This document shows, piece after piece, positions 22,735-35,527 of a DNA stretch of 64,000 nucleotides. The stretch covers positions 4,774,001-4,838,000 of the forward strand of contig CM062379.1 of assembly GCA_031310005.1 (NCBI GenBank). Direction: 5' to 3'. The stretch is from Dactylellina haptotyla (Eukaryota > Ascomycota > Orbiliomycetes > Orbiliales > Orbiliaceae). Position 1 is the stretch's first letter; each line of letters starts with the position of its first letter. The translations under genes and the position numbers were made by a program. A model generated the notes under the pieces. That model made no database searches. It saw nothing but the letters and a program-made list of their open reading frames with translations, and was not told the origin of the DNA.

Positions 22735-25700
22735 GCCAGTTTGGTAGCCTGCGCCGCCTGCTCTTGTTGACGGGCGAGATGTTCTTGCTGCTGTTGCAGA
22801 ACTTGGCGCTGCCGTTGCTCGAATTCGAGATCGAGTGTCCTTTGGAGGCTGGCGGGAGCACCTGCCGCGAACATCTGTCGGGCCGAAGCATCTTCTGGAT
22901 CCGCGATCTGTATGGGCTGAGCCGCAGTCTTCCCCGTCGCTTCAATAGGAACCCTAGGTGGTATAACTGGCCGATAGTCTTCGATACCGCTGGCGCTCTG
23001 CACAAACGGCGGTTGCGCCGGCGGTCTCGCGGCTGGCCTGGTATCCTTAAATGTTCCAGGCTTTGGTCCGGGCTTCGACTGCAATGGCATCTGCGCCGGG
23101 ACGCGAGCTTCGGGACCAACGGCAACGGTCCTATTCGGGGTGAAGACGGCTCCATGAGGCGGAAGTCTTTGCGCTTTCCTTGCACCGGAGTCAATCATTT
23201 CTGTGTCTGGGTCGACAGGTTGAACCTGAACCGCACTGCGACTAGCTTGAGAGTTAGACGTGTCATATCTTCTCTTAGAAGATGGCGCGATAGGAGGAGG
23301 CGCTTGAGGAAGTGGTTCGCCACTCGTGATCTTTCTATTGGCTTCCTCCGCAATGCGTTGATAGTCTTTGCCTTGTTCGCAACCTCTCTGGTAGTTATTT
23401 CTCACCTATCCAACGGTTAGTGCTGTATACTTGTAAGGGATATATGGAAGCATAACATACCATGGTGGTCGTCTTGGTTCCAAGATGTTCAGCAATCGCC
23501 TCGAAATTTGTTCCGAAGCAGGCGAGCAATTGAGGGAAGTCTTGCGTCTCAGGCACGGACCAGTAACTCGAAGTCACAGGAGCGATCACAACACCATCTT
23601 CATCAACCAAAGGAGCTTTTCTACCTCTCCCGCCCGCGGGACCAGGACGCCTTCCAGGAGCCAGTGGCCGCGACGGTACGATCTCGGCTTGAGGAGGAGG
23701 TTGGGTGGGCAAGTTCATACGAGTATGCGGATCAAGATATGGTTGGGCAACGAAAGGCTGCGGTTGTAATCTTCCAATTTCCTCTTCCATTTTAGTACCC
23801 GGTTCCTGCTTAAGAAGAGGAGCCGGCTGGATCAAATCTTGACCGAAGGTTCGAGCAGCAGGTCCTGGCAGTGTGCTGGAGGCGGCAACACTGAGGTTTG
23901 CAAGAGCGCCCAGCGCACTGAGCTCTTGCGGAGTCTGAAGCAATTCACCCTTATTCTTCGTTGCCTTTTCAGTCTTCTCACTCGCTGGTGTTGCATTCGG
24001 TGTACGTCCTCTAGATGCACTCTTCTCCTTCTTCTCTTTGTCAGCTTTAGGACCGCGCTGACGTTTACCGGTTGTCTTTTCTGCAGGCGTAGGAGTCGAA
24101 GCATCTTCAACAACGATCGAAGGTTTAGCGCCTGCCCCCCGTTTACCCGAGGGCACGGGTGTTGAATTGTCGTTATCACCAGTGTCCCCAAATACAGGAG
24201 CAGCAGCTCTACGAGGCCTCGTTGGTGGCGCATCCTCTGAGTCAACATCTTCGTCCTCCAACGGCGTATTTCGTCGCGCCATTTCATCCAACGCTGATGC
24301 CCTGGCCCTAGTGGTACGTGCGGCAGTCAAAGCTACACCTCGACCGTTCTTACGGCGTCGAGTTGCCTTTGCCGGCCGCACGAGATCCTTGTAAGGCGAT
24401 GCTTGTTTGGTCTGATAGTAATGCAGAATGCAAGCTTTATAATCCCGACCATCGATACCAAGTGCAATCTTCCCCCATTGTTTCGGAAATTGCGCAAATC
24501 GTTCCTTGAACAGTTTTTGTTCCTCATCAGTCCAATTATCTGCTGGTCTTTGGAACTTGAAAATTGATTTGACATCCGCCTTGTTGATAATTATACAGTT
24601 TGTATCGACGTACTGTAGTCTGGCCTTTTCTTCCGGATCTAGAATCATATCAGGAACAACAGCCTCACGAGAGTCGTCGTACTTCTCCTTAGCCTCGGCC
24701 TCGGCCTTCTCCGCCTCTTCTTTCTCCGATAGTTTCATGATCCTTTCAATCTCATATTCGGACGTAACGAAATCACTAGAGACGCCACGGCCGCTTCTCC
24801 GTCCGAGACTGGCAGTACCAGAAACTTCGAGAGTTGCTGGAGGGGGTATAACTTCCGGAGGTACTGCGTCAGCAGGCTCAGAATCCGACTTCTTCTTCCG
24901 TTTTTCTTCAGTATCGAGCTTTTCGCAATCATGTTTCCAGCTCGGAAAGGTGTCTCGATATTCCTGCTTCAATTTCAGGATCTTCTTGTCCACCATAGCC
25001 TTCTGTTCCATGATGTGCTGGGCGATCAAATTTTCAACTTTTGCATGCTGGCTAACATTGACTTTCCAGAATTCGTACTCCATAGGCTGCCGTTGAGGTC
25101 CGGCGCAGAAGTACGGCAGTGAAGTAGTATCAAAAGATTCCTTAGTTCGTGCACCAGGTTCCTCCTTGACATCTGTAACCATCATATCTTCATCTTCCTT
25201 AACTGTAGGTGCGATATCGACAGATGCTTTCGGGGTGGACGGTTGCTCTGGTTCCGGAGAGCTATCCAAAGGTCCAGTTGTTACAGATGGTTTGTCTTCC
25301 ATGGATTGCGCAGCAAATTCTGCGGCGAGGGTTGGAGACAAGCTATCCTGCTTGGTGATGGTGTCCGCCATGACTTCATCTTCAGCTGTTGGCTTCGTTT
25401 CAGGAGCCCTTGATTTCCGTTCCTCTTCTTCGATCTTAGCGACCATTTCAGCTTCCTTCTGGTTTATATCTTCTAGTTCAGCTCGCTTGGTTTGCTTCAA
25501 GCTATTCAGCTCGCTAAGATGCGATTCTAGGAATCCAATTCTCTTGTCAATGTCTTCAATCCGTTTTGTAACGTCAGAGGTTGTAAGTGCATCATCTTCA
25601 TCTTCGTTCGATGCTTCGGTCTTAACGGGGTCACCGGATCCTTTTGTGTCAACCGGGCTTTCTTGCTTGATGTTAAGCTCCGCCGTTTTACCAGATTCCT

Positions 25701-28179
25701 GTGGAGCATCCGACATTTCGACATCCTGGGACTGTTGTTGCGGTTCAAAAGGCCGTCCGGCTTCTTCGGAAACAGAACGCCCCGCATTAACATCGCCACC
25801 CTTTTCGGAAGCTGGGCCTCCAATATTATCAACACTAGGCGCTCTCCGTAGTTCTGTGTTTGTCAGTTTGGGAGAAGTGAATGGCTGTCCTGGGCGATTG
25901 AAGTGTGCAGATGGTCCAGATGGAACAAATCCGGGTCTACCAGATGGACCGCCAGCCAGATTCCCTCGACCAGAGTTCCAGCTGGGACGTCTTTCGTCCT
26001 CTTCTCTCTTGGCCGGGTAGGCACTCGGTCCAACTCCTCTTCCAAACTGTGCTGGCGCCATCATGTTACCTCTAGGTCTACTCCAAAATCCGCCTCTACC
26101 TGCCTGGGCGCGCGGACCAGTAGGAACCGAAGGAGGCAAGTTTTGGGCGGCCGAAGATGGTGACGTTGGTACAAAGTTAGAAGGCTGAGTAGGTATTGTT
26201 GACGATTTCGTGGATTCCGTGGATGGCGAAGGAAGTGGGGCATATCTAGAAGTCGGGGAAACAGACATGGAAGGCTGCTCCCGTGGAATTCCATCTGAAG
26301 ATGTGGAGTGCCGCTTATCCTGAGGCGCAGATTTCTGTTCTGTTGGTTCTTTGACAGGTGTGTCTTTGACAAAGATTTCCCGTTGCGTGTCTTTCCTGGG
26401 ATCGATATTTTCTGCAGTAACAGAAGATGCAGGAAACCCAAAAGCCCTTTCCGATTTGGTCTCCGAGGCAGAAGACTCCTTTCGAAAATGTTTAGATTCT
26501 TCGATTTCCATATCACGATGATCCCCTGCAACCGATCTTTCATCCCCACTATTTACTACTTCGCCTTCTTCGACAGGGCTTGGTTCGTCCATTGGGGGCT
26601 TGTCGTCCATCATCATGCGATCCTTATCGTGGGGCTCCTCCTTGATCAGAGTTCCAGAATCGTCTTTGTCACCGTCCTTTTTATCTTTGTCCCATCTAGG
26701 CCCTGTTGGAGTTGCCTTCGGACCTGTTGGAATCGTCCTCAGCGAGCTGTTGGATAACGCGCGGGGTCCTAAGGGGATATCCCTGAACGACGGCACGCTG
26801 GGGGGCGCAGGTGCAGAAAGAATTGGCACAGACGTCGTTGGTCTGGTCAAGTTGCGCTGATAGGTGCTGGGGGTGTGCGGGGGGTGCGGAGTAACTGGAG
26901 TCGTAATCGGGGGAGGTTGATTATCTGATTTCGAGAATCCAGCATCGGAAGCAACTTTATCGGGGTTACGATCCGAAAAGGGCGGCGGGGAGTTTGTGGA
27001 TGGCGATGGATTCGAAGTGTATCGCGAGGATACAGTGTGAGGCGGCGAGTGGGTGGCGTTTTGATGTTCTCTGGATGAAGGCGACGGCGAACGGGTGTGG
27101 GTTGAACGTTTCCTCTCGGGAGCCTCACTGGGGCGGGCACCTGCTGTTCTTCGTTTCTTATACCTGGAAACCACAGCAAGGGACAATCAACGTCAGCCAT
27201 CAAACTAACTAGCTCAATTCAACTTGCGGCGAACAAAGGACAACATTTGCAAGGAAGGCATTCAGCAAACTCGACAGGATAACAGAATACGTACTCGGCA
27301 GCTTCCCGTTCACGTTGCTCTCGCGCGAGCTTGTTCGGGTCATCGACCGGCGATGCAACAGGCGCCCCTTGGCTGCTTATACTGGGGCGGTGAAAATCTC
27401 TGGTGTAGCCTTCCCTCGGCTCAGGTCGGTACGATTGGGAGGAGTACGGATAGGAGTCCCGTGGGTGACCCTCGCGCGGGTAATGTCGGTCATCTCGGTT
27501 GGCCCTGAAATAATCATCGCGGTTGTCGCGAAATTCCTCCCTGTTATATCGGTCCATTCTGTCGGTCCACCCTCGTCTCTCAGGTGGACTTCGAGATCTC
27601 CGAGGAGGAGTTGTCCGCCGGGGATAAGGCCCCCCCATCGGTCCGCCAATTGACTGTCGCCTCTCCAAAACACCAGGCGGGGCCGGATCTCGCATTCTGG
27701 GTAGCGGAGGACGATTGCGATAGCCATCATCGTACTCACGTGGCCGGTCTCGGAAACCATTATAACTCTCGCCTACAGGGCTCATACCTATCGTGTGACA
27801 TGGAGGATTAGCATTCCGACATTCTCAGCATTTCGTTCATCCGTCTGTTCATTTCAACGTCAAATTAAGGATATTACGCACCACTGCCAGCACTCAACGG
27901 CCCGCCAACGGTTGTGCGTGATCTTGGTCCCAGGGGAGGGGGAGAGCGTCCCCGCGGCCCACCGGGCGCCCGGCTACCGTACGCATTGCTTCCAGGAGCA
28001 CTCGCAGGCGGTCCGCCTTGATGCGAAAGATACGCCCGCGGTCCTTTTGGCGGTTCCCTCGAAAAGTCCGGAGACCTGGTGCGTTTGTTGGGTGAGATCG
28101 ACCTGGAAGCCGAAGACGCGGGGGGATTCCTGTTCGCTGGTGGACCTGGGTGCGGGGGAGGAGACTGTTGTGAAGACAT
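21096..28179 (-). CDS. SNT1: Snt1-like SANT-domain co-repressor (Set3 histone deacetylase complex)
   Basis: Four exons: 28179-27882, 27787-27295, 27163-23461 and 23405-21096, giving 2267 residues. Snt1 is the NCoR/SMRT-like scaffold of the Set3 complex, which deacetylates histones at transcribed genes. A first SANT domain lies near 1138-1185 (NWTDEEQKLFKERF, WGKIALGI, CILHYYQTK). A second lies near 1460-1510, across the last intron (YWSVPETQDFPQLLACFGTN, FEAIAEHLGTKTTTMVRNNY). Before them is a charged helical segment with EQKAMVDKKILKLKQEY near 965-1010. The first 260 residues are Pro/Arg/Gly-rich, and the C-terminal 770 are disordered with an 11-glutamine run and many RDPRDPR-like repeats. 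Filamentous homologues are of similar great length, while yeast Snt1 has about 1200 residues. Splice frames all close. Most of the antisense open frames here are shadows of its biased composition. Confidence 0.92.
22701..22733 (-). repeat. CAG/CAA trinucleotide repeat (polyglutamine) in SNT1
   Basis: Ten CTG units plus one TTG on the plus strand read as eleven consecutive glutamines in the SNT1 product at about residues 1722-1732. A long pure triplet run is prone to length change between isolates. Confidence 0.95.
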
Positions 28180-31100
28180 CTAACTACTATCGGCGAATTT
28201 TAGGTGTTGGTGGAGGTGGTTGGTGGTTGGGTTTAACGTCGCGACGACGCTGAAAATGCGATTTCCGCACGATGGGTTTTCGAGAGTGGATATGTTTGCG
28301 CCCTGCTTGCAGTCTTATTGGAGAGGCCTGGGCGGAAGGGAAAACTCGGTTAACCGCCTCGGCTGGCCCTTTACTGTGTCCTGTTGGTTCCTCCTTCCTC
28401 CCAGAAAGATCGAGTCCACGCAGCAGACGGGAGGGGTAAGACAGTGGTGGTGGTCGTGAGATAGAATATCCTATATATCTATATATATCCGAGGGGTAAG
28501 GAAAGATCGAAAGGATGGAATATCCAGAGTCCGAGTCGTGATTTCGAGAGTCAGGGCTCCTCCTCAAAGTGGCAATACCAATAAGTCCAAACTCCAAAAC
28601 TGAAAACGCCAAAAGGGTGTGGCAGGATCACGCCCTCACAATGTTACCCCAAAACGAAGCCCGGGAGGGGGCTCGAGAATACAGTCTGCGTCGATGCCAA
28701 AGCGTCGGCACGGATACTCTAGCAGATGCGGGCCGGACAGGCACCGGGGGGCGTCGTGGAATGGGGTGTTCTTTGGATGCGTGAAGGGAAGGGAGATGGG
28801 AGGAATGAATTGAAGGTGAGATGTCGAAATTCTCGAAAGGTTCCATCACGAAAAGGCTAAAACTCCAAACAACTAAAACCCAAAACCCGCCCAGAGCCCA
28901 ATTGCAAGCCAGCCCAAGCCTAATTCTCAGGCACACGTTTTGGGGGCAGCTGCCGAGAATCTTCAAATTAGGGCTCGCCAGCCAATCACCGCCCGGCAAA
29001 CGGCGAAGGGTCGCTTGAAACATGCACACCCTCGCCGCCCGGTTCTGCAGGCAATAATCCGCAAGGGTGTTTGTTCATTGCTCACTCCGCTGCCGTAATC
29101 TGATAATGCACGGTTTCCCAAAGATATGTTTTATTTTTCCGTGTCTCTTTCTATATATAAAAGAGACAGCAACAGTGAGCAAAGTGGCCGCCAGACAGCT
29201 GGCAGTTTATTTCCCCAGATATTCCCGCGTGCCCACTGCATGGAAGAAGTCTAGAAGCATATTTCCCCGGAATACTCTATATATATATACCCTTCCATAA
29301 ATATGCGCCTAAATTATCACCGCCTTTACAATTCAGGACAGGTCGGTGATCGATATATCCACGAGATGAAGCTCATCCAGAACCCCTCTCCCTAGGCACC
29401 AAGATAACATATCATTAGACCTGATTTATTTCAAAGTATAGCGGAATTTGGACCATCTTATTTTTCCCACGGCAGACTGGTGGTTTCTGATATACTCGCA
29501 TTCAAGATATCAGCTTCGTACATAAATAAACTCGAATCCGTAAAGCCAAAGAAACAAAAGCCATCTACGGCCTCCTCCGCCGCCACAAATCTATAGCCAC
29601 TTATCTTTAAATATATCTGCAAGCAGTCAGCTCTATAGACTTACTAAAATCATCTTTCAAAATCGAGAACAAAAAGGTCAGAGTGAAAAGGAACCTAGTG
29701 GATCACAGCGCATCATTCGTGTCTATCAAACCATCTAGACAATCCACGAATATCAAACTCCCAGTCCGCGGAATATCACAAAAGTAAAACATACTTACAG
29801 TGTCTCTCTTGGATCCCTTCCCGTGGCCGATACCGCTCTCCAAAATACGGCCCAACATGACCTCAACCTGACTCGTGATATTCAGTCAGTCGAAGCCATT
29901 ACCCTCTCGTTACCTAAGAATCAACACATCAAAACTACTCTCCTCCTGGTGCCCGCATGCATGAACTTCTTGTCGGAGCGCACATTTCGCAGTATTCCCA
30001 ATAAAAAATTCAAGCGTATCTAGTAATCCACACCTGCGATTCCGTGTTCTCCCGACCGCCTAGTCACATCTGTGCGCGATTCTATACGGGAAGGGTAATA
30101 TATTCTTCTTCTGTTGCAGTAAACATCAGAGCTAGGCGGAATGGCCACTGGGAACGCTTTTCTGTTGAGTTTGCGAGGCCATTAGCCAATTCATTACCAA
30201 ATCTCACACGGGACAGAGCCCCTTGACGAGTTCCCCAGATCGCGGAGAACCCTAGCTCGTATTCACGGAGCTGCCAATTTGTCCAAAAAAAAAAAATAAA
30301 CCAAAAAGTTAAGGCTTCTATTCGGGCGACTGCCGTACCTGCAGCTAGGCCAGCCCTTTCGTTTTTGCGAAGCCAGAAAGAACTCCATGTGACGGTCGCT
30401 TTACGTGTTGTCCTCAAAAGCACCGAACTCCACCCAAAGGCCAGACTCCCTGCAGGCCCATGGTAATCCTCTTCCATGCATGAGAAAAGCTGACCGGCCA
30501 ATGATGACTATGGTATCGTGATAGGTTACCCGCTTCCTATCGTTCCGAAATTTTCTCGGCCCATTTCCCTTTTGAAAAGCTCGCTCAAAGATAAGAGAAT
30601 TTTTCCTTCTCCTAAACGAAAACGGACAAGGTCCTAAGACATGGGTCAAACCACCATTCGAGAGTTACAATGGGGTAATTGATACTCAGAGATTCCGGTT
30701 ATCGATGGAACACTCACTGCTACGGAATAGGAAGAATAGCGAGTGAGTTTTATAGCCCATACCAGATCAAAAAAAAAGATTCTCGCTCTAGTAAAAAAAA
30801 TATTTTTTGGCTTTGGAAAATCGCATGGGAGTATGACGCCAGGCCCAGGGCGATTTCGGAGATCGTGCCATATAACAGTCAACAGCCATTTTTAGACGCT
30901 CCAAACACTCGAGAGCTCACCTCCATCCCAACACCTAAGACTTTAAACCCCGTTGCAGTTCTTTGTTTGAAATATAAAAATCTCCTGCTGTCTCGCCTTT
31001 CCTTTTTCCTTTTTTTCTCTTCAGAACGAGCAATAAGCCGGAGAGTTATAGAGGATCATGCCGATTGAACACTTCAGTTGTAACCTGTATCGGCTTCTTA

Positions 31101-31259
31101 CAGTAACCCGATACAAGCACTTTTGCCGCAATCTAATCTCCTAATCAAAATCGTCAACGACACTAGTATCTTTTATTTATTTAATCCAACAAACCTAACA
31201 AAACCCCCTATAAACCCTATATAAAAGTACCTCGACATATTCGAGCCATATCAACAAAG
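28180..31259. other. divergent intergenic region between SNT1 and the asparaginase gene
   Basis: The first 450 bases hold the SNT1 leader and promoter. Polypurine/polypyrimidine stretches and short A runs follow (for example near 30290 and 30770). No gene with ATG and recognisable product was found. The final 250 bases before 31260 should contain the asparaginase promoter. Confidence 0.45.
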
Positions 31260-34200
31260 ATGGTGACTGCTAAGATCCGCCGCGAGAGCTTCGTGGAATA
31301 CGAAGAGGCCGCAGCAGAAAGCCGTGTCCTTATCATCATGACCGGTATGTGTTGCGTCATAACATGCAAGCATCGGAATGCCTGTCCCCGCGATAGGCCG
31401 GGTGTAAATGAAACGACCAGAGGTAGTGCTGACATAGCATCGTATCGTTAATTAGGCGGGACCATATGCATGCGTAGAAGTCCAGATGGATACGTACCTG
31501 TATGTCAATGCCCAACTTATCTTGTCATGTCTATCTTGGTATTCGAAAGACATTTGTGAAAGGTCAATTGCTGATATGATGTTGCTGTGTGCCAATAGGC
31601 TGAGGGCTTCCTGGACGCCTGTCTAGCCATCAGGCCGTCGTTTAACGACATGAGCCCGCCGAAAGAGCTGACGGCTCGAACCGACTCTGGTGAAGAATTA
31701 ACCCTGAAGTCGCTTCGAACGCCATTAACCAGTTATCATAAGCGGATTAGATACTGTGTGATGGAGTTCAACCCACTCCTCGACAGCAGTAGTATCAACG
31801 CAAAGGGTAGGGCGAGCAGTCCCAATGAATATATTCGGAATGGTGTTGTAGGACGTTGGGAAGCTAATGTTTGTGGAACGTGAATAGGCTGGAAGAAGAT
31901 TGCATGGACAATCTACAACAATTACAAGGAATTTGACGCCTTCCTGGTACTCCATGGTACCGACTCGCTTGCATATACAAGCTCCGCGTTGAGCTTCATG
32001 CTGCATAACCTTGGCAAGCCGGTCATTTTAACGTAGGTTTATATTCAAAAGTAACCCTCAAATGCAAAATCAGTAACTAACTGGCATCCGATTTCTTATA
32101 GTGGTTCTCAGGTATGATTGCATATTCACAAAATACAAAAGCACACATTCAAGTCGTCTTTCTAATAACGAAATATCTGGATAGACACCTATGACTGAGC
32201 TCCAGAATGACGCAACCGATAATTTACTCGGTTCCCTTTTGATTGCTGGGCACTTCATGATCCCCGAAGTTTGTCTCTTCTTTAATCACGAGCTCTACCG
32301 TGGCAATAGAGCCACAAAAGTAAACGCAACGGCGTTTGCGGCGTTCCAGTCGCCCAACTGCCCTCCTCTCGCCACAGTGGGTATAAACACCACAGCCCGT
32401 TGGGACTTGATCACTCGCCCGAACGCAATCGAAAGATTCAGCGTCGAAGAGAATCTAGACGCCCACGTGGCATGTCTACGTATCTTCCCGGGAATTCTAC
32501 CAGAAATGGTAGAAGGGGTTTTGAACCTCAAAAACTTAAAAGGATTAGTCCTCGAAACATTCGGGGCGGGTAATCTGCCTGAAGACGAGCGATTGATATC
32601 GGTTCTCGGCGAGGCCTGCAGGAGGGGCATTATCATTGTTAATGTTACACAATGTTAGTCTTTTTCCTTTTTTCCTTCCCATTCTTGAAACGTCGATAAT
32701 CATTCGGCGACAAAAATAACCACGTTCCGGGTTATCTTGTCCTACTACAGCCGGGGTTTCTTGTGACCATCTTGGACTCTTGTGTAACTAACTATTCGAT
32801 TACATGAATAGGTTTGACTGGCACCGTAAGTCCGCTATACGCGCCAGGAACAGCGTTGGGCCGAGCCGGTGTAGTATTCGGGCACGATCTAACATCCGAA
32901 GGTGAGAAAACCCGCCAAATACCTCATTTGAGAAAGCTAATATATATTCAAATGCTAATATTTTTACCACAAATACAGCGGCCCTCACAAAGTTAATATG
33001 GCTACTAGGCAAGAACCTCACCGACACCCAAATCCGGTTCCAAATGTCGCACTCCCTCCGCGGTGAACTCACCGAACAGTCTCAAACTCTCTTCGAGCAC
33101 CCTGGGCTCACTCCTAAAATGGAGTCCCTCTCGCGTCTCGGATACGCGATTAGGGACGGCGATCTGGAGGAAATCGAACGGGTATTGGCCGCCCAGAGAG
33201 AATGGCTACTCAACGAGGTAGATTATGCGGGCAGGACGCCGTTGGTAAGAGACGAATTTCTTTGCCTATCGCCCTCTGAGAACCCCTCTTCTCCTTCCTC
33301 ATCCTCCGTAGTATCGTCGCGAGACTGCAGTTGTGATAGATCGAGTGTAGAGAGTAGTAATCATGTGGAATATGATGAGAGCCATGGCCAGAGTGAGGAG
33401 GAAGAAGAAGAGGAGGAAGAGAAGCTGGTGCCTTTGATGAGTGCGAAAAATGCACTGCAATTTTTGCCACTACTTCCGTATAGTACCTTTAGGTGAGATG
33501 CCTCGTTCAAAAAGAAAAAAAGAAAAACGTTGCAAGTGTATGGTATAGTGTGCCATAGATCGCCATCGCAGGTGCTTCTGTCGCAATTCTGTGAGGGTGC
33601 GATCAAGACTATAGGCACCATCTTGCTACAGACCCGCATGAATGGCGTGGGGTGTTCGAAGCATTATCGGTATCACGGCTTCTCTTCCTCCTTCGAAGTA
33701 GAGATACGATTCCTGAAAGAGATCAGGGTCTCGTGGACACACTGCATGGCTGGCGTTTGTGGAGTTCTCACTCCTTTTTTACTTTTTTCTCTTTTCTTTT
33801 GTCTCCCAGGAGTCTTGTTTTACGTGTGTGATATCAATCTGCAGTACTCGTAGACACTAGTAATTAGGAGGATATGAAAGAGAAAGAAGTTCAACATGAT
33901 ACGTTCTGGTGTGCTGACGTGATCTCCAATCAATCTAGCATCATGCCGCAATGCAAGGCAATAGTGATGTCCTCCGCCACCTGCTCTCCCGTGGCGCCTC
34001 TGTACACATCCGTAACCGCGAAAACCATACTCCACTCTATGTTGCCGCGGACGCAGGGTACCCCGAGAATGTAAGATTACTACGAGAGGCGGGCGGTCAT
34101 TTGCATCCAGACGAATTGGAGTTGGCAGCCATGTTGAAACAAAAGGCTATCAGGAGCTCCACTTCGAGCATGTCCAATTCGCCAGTGGGAGGCAGCTCCT

Positions 34201-34346
34201 CAAATGCGAATGCGACACTCAAGGTGCCGGACGAGAAGCATGGTGCAGGCCATGCAGGTGGATCTAAGATTGCGGTAGCTGGGAACGGTGTGGGGAAGGG
34301 CATTGATACTGAGGCCGCTGATTGTTGGTCGCTAGCTGGTGTGTGA
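31260..34346 (+). CDS. cytosolic type I L-asparaginase with C-terminal ankyrin repeats
   Basis: Nine exons: 31260-31344, 31456-31499, 31599-31806, 31888-32032, 32102-32111 (10 bases), 32185-32653, 32812-32901, 32979-33244 and 33939-34346, giving 574 residues. The enzyme hydrolyses asparagine to aspartate and ammonia. The first catalytic threonine is in TGGTI (28-32) and the second in LHGTD (134-138), with TGSQTPM at 161-167 and LETFGAGNLP further on. This order is typical of the bacterial type I/human ASPG-like group. Two ankyrin repeats start at about 430 (VDYAGRTPLHHAAMQGN, then HTPLYVAADAGYPENVRLL), followed by a Ser/Gly-rich tail. No signal peptide is seen, so it is probably cytosolic. 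The last intron is 695 bases, far longer than the others, and splits the first ankyrin repeat between Leu439 and His440. Confidence 0.9.
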
Positions 34347-35527
34347 TCCTTACAGATAGAAGGGTAGATAGATATTTTCTGCATGTATAAACGTCCTATT
34401 GCCTGATGGAAATGTACGATATAATTCAAGAGAAAAAAAAAGTTCCTTGGTCCATGTTACCACCCAGAACGGCGGATCACCCTCATGGGTAGTTCTATTG
34501 GTGAGAGAGAACTCGTTCGGAGAGTTTTTGCCGTCGGCAGAAGTCCTTGCTGCATATTCATATGGCGGTTGCGGAATCGCCCTTTAGTTTGGGAGACGAT
34601 TGAGCCAATCTCAACAGCGGTATAAGTCACACACACTCCAGTGGTTGCTGCATGCTAATTTTCCAACTCCCGTCAGTTTCAAAATTTCGCCTCTCACTCT
34701 CCAGCTTGGCACTAAATTGTAGGCGTGGTGCAGGCGAATTATGTTCTAGGTCTAGCAGTCATAGACGAGAAAGGCCAAAAAATTTTTTATTCATTAATGC
34801 GTGGGTGGAATAAGGTCGGGTCCCTTTTTCATCAGCTAATATTTAGGTAAAAAGAACAAGGTTTCGACAGGAAACCGCCTATGTCTAATATCACGGCTGC
34901 ACTGAATGGGATGACGTCTCATCCGATGGATCCACCATGAGAGCTTATTTTAAATAAGAAAGCTGCCACGCATCGACAAAGATTGTGAATTCCTCGGAGA
35001 TGTGGTTGTACAATGGTCGGAGACTGGCCACGTATTTTTGTGGATTCCATCATTATACACATTTCGTTATTAGAAACACGAGTATAACGCCAAAAAGTCG
35101 CTTGATTGATATCAACCTTGACACAGATTATGCAAAGCGGAGCACAGATTTAAAAGGGAAAAAAAAAAAACTTTTGGTTATTTTTGGGGGTGGAATTTAG
35201 TTGCGTAAAACTTTCCAAAACAGAACTTGCACACTGAAAGACGCTCAACCGGATGAAGGAAGTAGCGCGGAAGAAAAAATTTGCCTCTGAATTTTTTTGT
35301 CTCGAATTTGAATGTCCCTGGTAACCCGTGATTACGCCTGAAAATGAACTTTGGTGACAATGCATGGATATCTTAAAGATTTCCCATGCATAGCAGAATT
35401 TGAAAAAGAAAGAGAGAAAGAAAGAAAGCAAAACCTTTCGTCGAATATCGTAAGAGGAAATATAATATCAATATGGTTTTTTTACTTTCTTTTGATATAC
35501 CCCGGTACGCCGAAAAGAGAAGCACGA
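34347..35527. other. convergent intergenic region
   Basis: This spacer lies between the asparaginase and the NmrA-like gene. It is A+T-rich with an A run near 35160 and a purine-rich stretch near 35402-35430. I see no gene. Confidence 0.5.

Noticed and set aside
22671-23420. 249-codon plus-strand frame rich in Leu and Arg
   Set aside because: It is antisense to SNT1 and its Leu run is the complement of the glutamine repeat.
28187-28612. 141-codon frame ending just before the SNT1 start
   Set aside because: It contains no ATG and lies in the SNT1 leader; it is probably untranslated.
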